64,000 bases of DNA, taken from positions 1 to 64,000 of the forward strand of contig MU400726.1 of NCBI GenBank assembly GCA_022578965.1. The letters are read 5' to 3'. The notes under the pieces are model-generated. The model did not search any database. It had not been told where the DNA came from and worked only from the letters and a program-made list of their open reading frames with translations. Origin of the DNA: Xylaria sp. FL1777 (lineage: Eukaryota > Ascomycota > Sordariomycetes > Xylariales > Xylariaceae). This document shows, in pieces, positions 58,280-64,000 of this stretch; positions within the stretch are counted from its first letter, which is position 1, and every line of letters begins with the position of its first letter. A program made the translations under genes and the position numbers.

Positions 58280-58281
58280 TA

Positions 58282-61200
58282 CTAAGTACACTGTCATGTA
58301 GGTATATGGCAAATCGTAGGTAGCTGGCTTCAAGTAGAGTATATAAGGTAACTAAAACCTGAGCACATACCATTTGAATGTAGCGGCCTTTAGTTGCTTA
58401 ATAGCAAAAATATATGTGATTGATGTTATCAAGGCTGCTGTGGCATGATATGCTGGATGATAGTACGATCGCTACTATCTTGGAGAAATTGGACGATACG
58501 CCAAGTCACGAATAAACTTGACTATAAAAATATAACTAGTTAGTTGATAAATATAATGAAGCTTTCATCCTCACGTACTCTATTACTTTTGGATATAGAT
58601 AAAGTCCAAAGCATATAGAAATAAATTGTATATTTTCATATCATCAGTTGTAGATTAGTCCTTCTTGGGTACATCGGAGTTGACGATGTTGCCTCTTCGC
58701 AACGGATGATGATTGACAATACTCGTCTACGGCAAGAGAAATCGTGATCTCATAGTTCATTCCCCCCTCTCATTACGGCTTATCGATAGAGCCTGATCAT
58801 GCAAGCTAGTGATGGGCTATTAAGTAGGTAGGTATCCGAGAATACTCCGCATAGGGTGGAGCTTTTATACTGAGTCACTTTACAAACCTCTAATAATCTC
58901 AAAATTTTCCTGCTGCTAACATCACCAACATATTCCCGCCATCACCCCGACGCGCCGACCAACACTACACACTGTTTGTCAATACCATGGCCAATAGCAC
59001 AACTAGTAGATCCCGCGTTTTTTCCGGATGTCGAGAACCTCTGGAAACCCTTTCTTGAGCTACTATCGATGTCACAGAGGCCGGCATCGTCGGCAAGTGC
59101 CACCAGATTCAGTGCTTCTCCGCGTAAGCAGACCAAGCGCTTCGAGATCACCCAGCACGTCCCTTGAAGACATGAGCCACGGTTGTCTCGAATCTATATG
59201 CTAACTCCTTACGATGTGTCAAAAATACCCTAAACGCACCTGTGCGTATCTTAAAGATAATCAGGGCTCTCTTCCGAATCGACAACACCAGGCCACTCAC
59301 TAGCGTTTGTAACTGGTAAACGTGAACCTCGGAGACAGGCCGCCAAAAAAGAAATTGGTCGTGGTCTTAACTCTTATTTTCACCGTGATGACACGGAATG
59401 TGATTAACATAGCTTATCTCCACATGCTGGGTTTGATGTTCTCCAGCTCACGCTGTAGATAATTTCAAAGTATCAAGACTCTCCCGCCAACAGATAACTT
59501 ATTACTACCGTACCAATAGACTTAAAACGGGAATAATCTAAACAGCAAAGCATACCTACACCCCTAGTTTCAGTCACGGGGGTACTTTTACCCTTCCATC
59601 TTCGTATCGCTTCGCTTTCGCCACCAGAGTTCCATTTAGCACCTAAACTCCGTTATAGCAATCTCCAGACTAGTAGCCTAGCAAGAATAACTTAAAGATC
59701 TTAGATTAAGAGAGCGTGCCTGGTGAGACACCTACTAGGTACCCGAGTCCGGGTACTTACAAGCTAGTGACTCAATCCGCTCGGGCATCCTCATCAAGAT
59801 GTAGTTGAGAAGTAAATTAGATTCATCACGAACAACACGTCACACCGTCGTGTTGCTTCTCTTGCAAGAAACCTGGATCTGGTCATTCGTGATGGGCATA
59901 GGAAGGTAAAAGGGGTTACGGGGTAGCAATGTTGTCAATGTGTGGCAGCGCATAGTACGTATATATCGTTTATTCTTCAGCAATATAGGCATTGGAGGCC
60001 CCTCGGCCCGCAGATGTACAAGGGCCATGCAATCTCTACAGGTATCTAGGTAGTTCGTCGTGGGATGTTTCTGTCATCAGCTCTCACAGCCACACTTGTC
60101 TTGTCTCCAATACACATGCGTCATAGCAGATCTGAGTCTAGGATCTCATGAAGAAGGCCAGGATGCTTAATAAAGTATGTATTAGGCTTTCCCTGGTACC
60201 TCGACATCCTTTACGCTATTTTATAAAAAAAAAAAAAAAAAAAAAATATCACTACTACGTACTGTAAGTAGTTTAGATTTCATCTTTAATATGATAATCA
60301 ACCATTTCTCTCTTTTTGTGGCAAGTTTTGGCTAGACCTTGCCATGGTCGAAGATACGGGTAGGTCGGCGCGCATTTCGCACAGCCTCAAAGAAACACCC
60401 CAGCCGGAGGGCGCGCTACCTGCTTTTCAACTGGCTGCATGCTGGGTATGCTGTATGCTGTATGCTGTGTGTACCCATGGTTGTTTGGGCTCTAGCCAAT
60501 CCCGTCCTGACCTTCCTCTGTTCTTGGTCTTCCTATCGGCTCACTACCTACATAAAGAGATAGTTGTAGTTAGTGCACGTATGTAGTGAGTTACTTACCC
60601 GCCTAGAGTATGGTTGAGTCGCACAGCACTTTCTAGGTGCTTATAGGTAGGTGCTAATTGTAGTGGAGGTAGAGCACTGATATTTGCCCTTTCGCCTTTG
60701 AAACTACCTCCCTACCTCCCTTCCCAGGTAGGTATGTAACTAACAAAGGTACCCCGCTACCTAGGTACACACAGCTGTAAGCCTGCGTTACCTTCACGAT
60801 ACCTCCGTGTCATCGTCCCACGGGCGTCTTTGTTGCTGCCACAAACACTATTGCTGAGGTATCCCCACGTAACCCCCTCTACTGCAGAAGGTATAGATAA
60901 GTACCGTAGAGACCACATGTGCATTACCAATAGTCCCTCTCTACCTCCCGCCTACGGGCGCTACCTGTTCAGTATCCAACAAGCCCATGGCCCAGACACA
61001 CCTCGACCCTGCACCACACTATCTCTGACCTCTGACCACTGCCTCCATACCCACCTGCCGCCTCTACCACGACGGCCTGACCTGGTATTACTCCTGACCT
61101 TAGTCTCAACAACAAGTGCCTGGTGCTCAGACAGAACAGTCCGCTCTCCTTCTGTTTTGTTTTCTTCTCCTGCCGGCCACCACACGCCGTGGTGGACACA

Positions 61201-61381
61201 TTTCCAGTATTGAGTCAATAAGTTCTCCTCCCTAACCTTAGTTTTCTAGATCTTAGAGTAGATCCCTCGCTGCTCGACCCCTCTTCCTCACGCACATCCT
61301 CCCTTCGGCCCGCAGCCAACGAGAGGTGGGAGCGCCCGAGGACCTCCCGTCAACACCTCATCGCATGCCATCACCACGGCC
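58282..61381. other. Intergenic and 5' region of the ubiquitin-ligase gene
   Basis: About 3.1 kb without a supported gene. AT-rich at 58380-58660. A run of 22 A occurs at 60225-60246. CT-rich leader-like sequence with TAGGTAGG/CCTACCTC words fills 60600-61380 just before the HulA/Rsp5 ATG. Small open frames here (up to 127 codons) have no family features. Confidence 0.55.
60225..60246 (+). repeat. Poly(A) tract of 22
   Basis: Uninterrupted run of 22 A preceded by CTATTTTAT. No retroelement body was recognised upstream, so it is recorded only as a homopolymer. Confidence 0.8.
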
Positions 61382-64000
61382 ATGGCGTCGAACCGTTCCG
61401 AGTCAGGGTCATCGGCGTGAGTCCCGAACCCCTCCGAATTCACATTCTCTCTGCTCTCTGCCCCTCGCCGTGAAGTAACGCTGCTGACCCGAGGCCCCGT
61501 GCCTGTGAAATAGTCCACCCAACTTGCGAGTCACCAGTATGTTTCCACCTAGACAACTATGGCCATTTAGGGTTGAGGAGGACGTTGGCATGTTAATAAA
61601 GTTTCCTAGTAATTGCTGCCGATGGCTTATACAAGCGAGATGTTTTCCGTATGCAACTCTCTTTCCCCCCTCCCTCCGTCGCAGGTTTTCTAATTACGTG
61701 CAGGGCTCCCCGATCCTTTCGCTGTAGCCACCCTCAACGGCGAACAGACAAAGACCACTCAAGTTTGCAAAAGAACGCTGAACCCTTACTGGAATGAGAG
61801 CTTTGATTTGTATGTTCCTTGATTCTGGGTTCCTCGTCGTCTGCTCCTGTGCTCATATCGAGATATAGTCACGGAACCGAGGATGGCATCTTAGCTGTAC
61901 AGGTTTTCGATCAGAAAAAATTCAAGAAAAAGGATCAGGGGTTCCTGGGTGTTATAAATGTTCGCATTGGCGATGTCATTGAGTTGGCTGATGGTGCTGA
62001 TGGTAACGTCTCGATCCCTTTGACGTCACCCGTCACGCTCAGCACTAATAAATAAATATTCTCTACAGATCAGATGCTCACACGAGACCTTAAGAAGTCG
62101 ACCGATAATCTCGTCGTACACGGAAAGCTCATTATCAACCTGTCCACGAACCTCTCTACTCCGACACGCCCCCAACAACCACAATCCACCAACTCAAGTC
62201 GCCCGTCCCTGGCGCCTCAGGCTTCCAATATCAGTTCGGATCGTGCCTCGGAGCGGCCTACCTCGTCAACCTCAGGACTGAATGGCACGGTTCCCGGTGC
62301 GCAGACAAGTTTACCAATTCGGACTAACGGTGTGAATGGTGTAGCGATAGCTAACGGCGTCGCTTCTGCCCAAGGTCGACCTACTAGCCAGATGAGTCCT
62401 TTTGAAGATTCTCAAGGGCGCCTACCCGCTGGTTGGGAGCGTCGAGAAGACAACATGGGCAGGACGTATTATGTCGACCATAATTCCCGTACAACGAGCT
62501 GGACCAGACCAGGTGCCTCGGGAGATACTCGAGGAGAGCGAGAGGCGGCCACACAGGTAGAGCGCCAGCGACATCAGAATCGAACCCTTCCGGAAGATCG
62601 TACCGGCGCCAACTCCCCCACGCTTCAGCAACAACAGCAGCAAACAGGTGCTCAACAAAATGCTCAGAACAGCACTATGATGCACACCGGTGCTACTAGC
62701 CCTGGCACTGGTGAGCTTCCTCCGGGCTGGGAACAGCGTTGGACACCCGAAGGGCGTCCTTATTTCGTCGACCACAATACTCGCACGACTACTTGGGTGG
62801 ACCCTCGGCGTCAGCAGTACATTAGGATGTACGGCGGACAGAACAACGCAAACGGAACTATCCAGCAGCAGCCCGTATCTCAGCTCGGGCCTCTTCCCAG
62901 CGGATGGGAGATGCGCCTCACTAACACTGCTCGCGTATACTTCGTGGATCATAACACCAAGACGACGACGTGGGATGATCCGCGACTGCCGTCCTCTCTA
63001 GACCAGAATGTCCCTCAGTACAAGCGAGATTTCCGAAGGAAGTTGATATATTTCCGATCCCAGCCGGCCATGCGCATTCTCTCCGGCCAATGTCATATCA
63101 AAGTCCGAAGATCGCACATTTTTGAAGACTCGTTTGCTGAGATCTCGCGGCAATCGGCCACGGATCTAAAGAAGCGTTTGATGATAAAATTTGACGGTGA
63201 AGACGGTTTGGACTATGGTGGCTTGTCAAGAGAGTTCTTTTTCTTACTATCGCATGAGATGTTCAATCCGTTTTATTGTCTCTTCGAGTATTCGGCCCAT
63301 GACAACTACACTTTACAAATCAACCCACACTCTGGTATCAACCCAGAACATCTCAATTATTTCAAGTTTATAGGTCGTGTGGTTGGTCTTGCCATCTTCC
63401 ACCGTCGCTTCTTAGACGCCTTCTTCATCGGGGCGCTCTATAAGATGGTGCTTGGTAAAGCTGTCCAACTCGCCGACATGGAAGGTGTGGATGCGGATTT
63501 CCATCGCAGTTTGCAGTGGATGTTGGATAATGATATTTCTGGAGGCATCTTGGAGCAGACTTTCTCTACCGAAGACGAGCGTTTCGGTGTCATGACAGTT
63601 GAGGACCTTATCCCTAACGGGCGCAATATTGATGTGACGAACGAAAACAAGAAGGAATATGTCGATTTGATGGTCAAGTGGCGCATCGAGAAGCGCATTG
63701 CCGAACAGTTCCAGGCGTTCAAGGATGGCTTCCAGGAGTTAATTCCTCATGATCTGATCAACGTCTTTGATGAGCGTGAGCTAGAACTCCTAATTGGAGG
63801 TATTGCGGAGATCGATGTGGACGACTGGAAGAAGCACACGGATTACCGTGGCTATACAGAGAATGATGAAGTAATCCAGTTCTTCTGGCAAACCATAAGG
63901 AGCTGGGATGGAGAGCAAAAGAGCAGGTTGCTGCAATTTGCAACCGGAACGTCGCGGATTCCCGTCAACGGTTTCAAGGATCTCCAGGGCAGTGATGGAC
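61382..64000 (+). CDS. hulA: Nedd4/Rsp5-type HECT E3 ubiquitin ligase, 3' end outside window
   Basis: Exons 61382-61416, 61514-61536 (23 nt), 61610-61648, 61704-61809, 61869-62002 and 62069 to beyond 64000. About 756 residues are visible of roughly 810-820. The tiny exons rebuild a C2 domain ([18 protein letters not shown], then [18 protein letters not shown]; about residues 15-135) that binds membrane lipids. Three WW domains follow at about 231-260, 329-358 and 388-417, each with LPxGWE and a VDHN turn, binding PPxY adaptors (arrestin-like proteins). The HECT domain begins near residue 430 ([30 protein letters not shown]). The catalytic cysteine near the C-terminus lies past the window end, so completeness cannot be judged. 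The ligase ubiquitinates plasma-membrane transporters for endocytosis. Gln-rich linkers separate the WW domains. The first 12 codons plus four short exons are easily missed by gene finders. Frame is continuous from 62069 to the end. Confidence 0.95.

Noticed and set aside
57725..58333. 202-codon open frame on the minus strand
   Set aside because: Runs through both terminal repeats of the MITE and its flanks; no conserved features, so taken as chance.
60830..61213. 127-codon open frame before the ubiquitin ligase
   Set aside because: Lies in the pyrimidine-rich leader region; Pro/Leu/Ser-rich translation typical of C/T tracts.
1..64000. tRNA, rRNA or telomere repeats
   Set aside because: No B-box/T-loop pattern with a foldable cloverleaf, no rRNA sequence and no TTAGGG array were noticed on reading either strand; a covariance-model scan could still find a tRNA.

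Overview
The window is nuclear DNA of a filamentous ascomycete (Pezizomycotina, most likely Sordariomycetes). Evidence: genes have many short introns (52-161 nt) with GTRAGT-type donors and CTAAC/CTAAT-type branch sites; AT-rich blocks full of stop codons look like RIP-mutated (repeat-induced point mutation) repeats; and the protein set is fungal (DUF6536-type membrane protein, STAND-type fungal N-terminal domain, ascomycete laccase with a DSGV tail, Dal5-type MFS carrier, Nedd4/Rsp5 ligase with C2-WW3-HECT). The species cannot be named from this sequence. All exon joins were built by hand from splice signals and reading phase; none is confirmed by transcripts.

Layout. 1-1.7 kb: AT-rich block with three simple tandem arrays. 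2.1-5.1 kb: an F-box-like gene (+) convergent with a three-exon gene of unknown function (-). 5.1-9.3 kb: intergenic, rich in TAC/GTA words. 9.3-11.3 kb: DUF6536-type multi-spanning membrane protein (+). 12.7-16.5 kb: four-exon leucine-rich-repeat protein (-). 16.5-21 kb: mostly intergenic, with a small gene (-) encoding a hexapeptide-repeat protein. 21.1-22.1 kb: coiled-coil/proline-rich protein (+). 22.8-25.6 kb: ribosomal protein L5 (-) divergent from a HAD-family hydrolase (+). 25.6-31.5 kb: about 6 kb without a recognisable gene, ending in a two-copy repeat of about 145 bp just upstream of a seven-exon laccase (31.7-33.7 kb, +). 36.2-38.6 kb: twelve-exon Dal5/allantoate-permease-type MFS transporter (+).

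38.8-45.7 kb: a complete but dead LTR retrotransposon of the Gypsy type, probably a chromovirus. It has two LTRs of exactly 325 bp, a perfect 5-bp target duplication, and an AT-rich interior with relics of reverse transcriptase, integrase and chromodomain. It sits 145 bp past the MFS stop codon. 47.3-51 kb: SNF2-family ATPase (+), convergent with a D-2-hydroxyacid dehydrogenase (51.9-52.9 kb, -). 53.5-56.9 kb: large protein with a STAND-type N-terminal domain and a TPR-like region (-). 58.0-58.3 kb: a 287-bp MITE with 30-bp terminal inverted repeats and TA target duplication. 61.4 kb to the window end: a Rsp5/HulA ubiquitin ligase (+), cut off before its catalytic cysteine.

The genes do not form an evident pathway or biosynthetic cluster. 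Housekeeping genes (L5, Rsp5) are mixed with accessory ones (laccase, MFS carrier, STAND-like protein) and with repeats. No convincing wholly new system was found. The points most worth a second look are the gene-poor stretch with its duplicated element before the laccase, the MITE, the STAND-N-domain protein without an NTPase, the hexapeptide-repeat protein, and the retrotransposon LTR hairpin that is kept in both LTRs.
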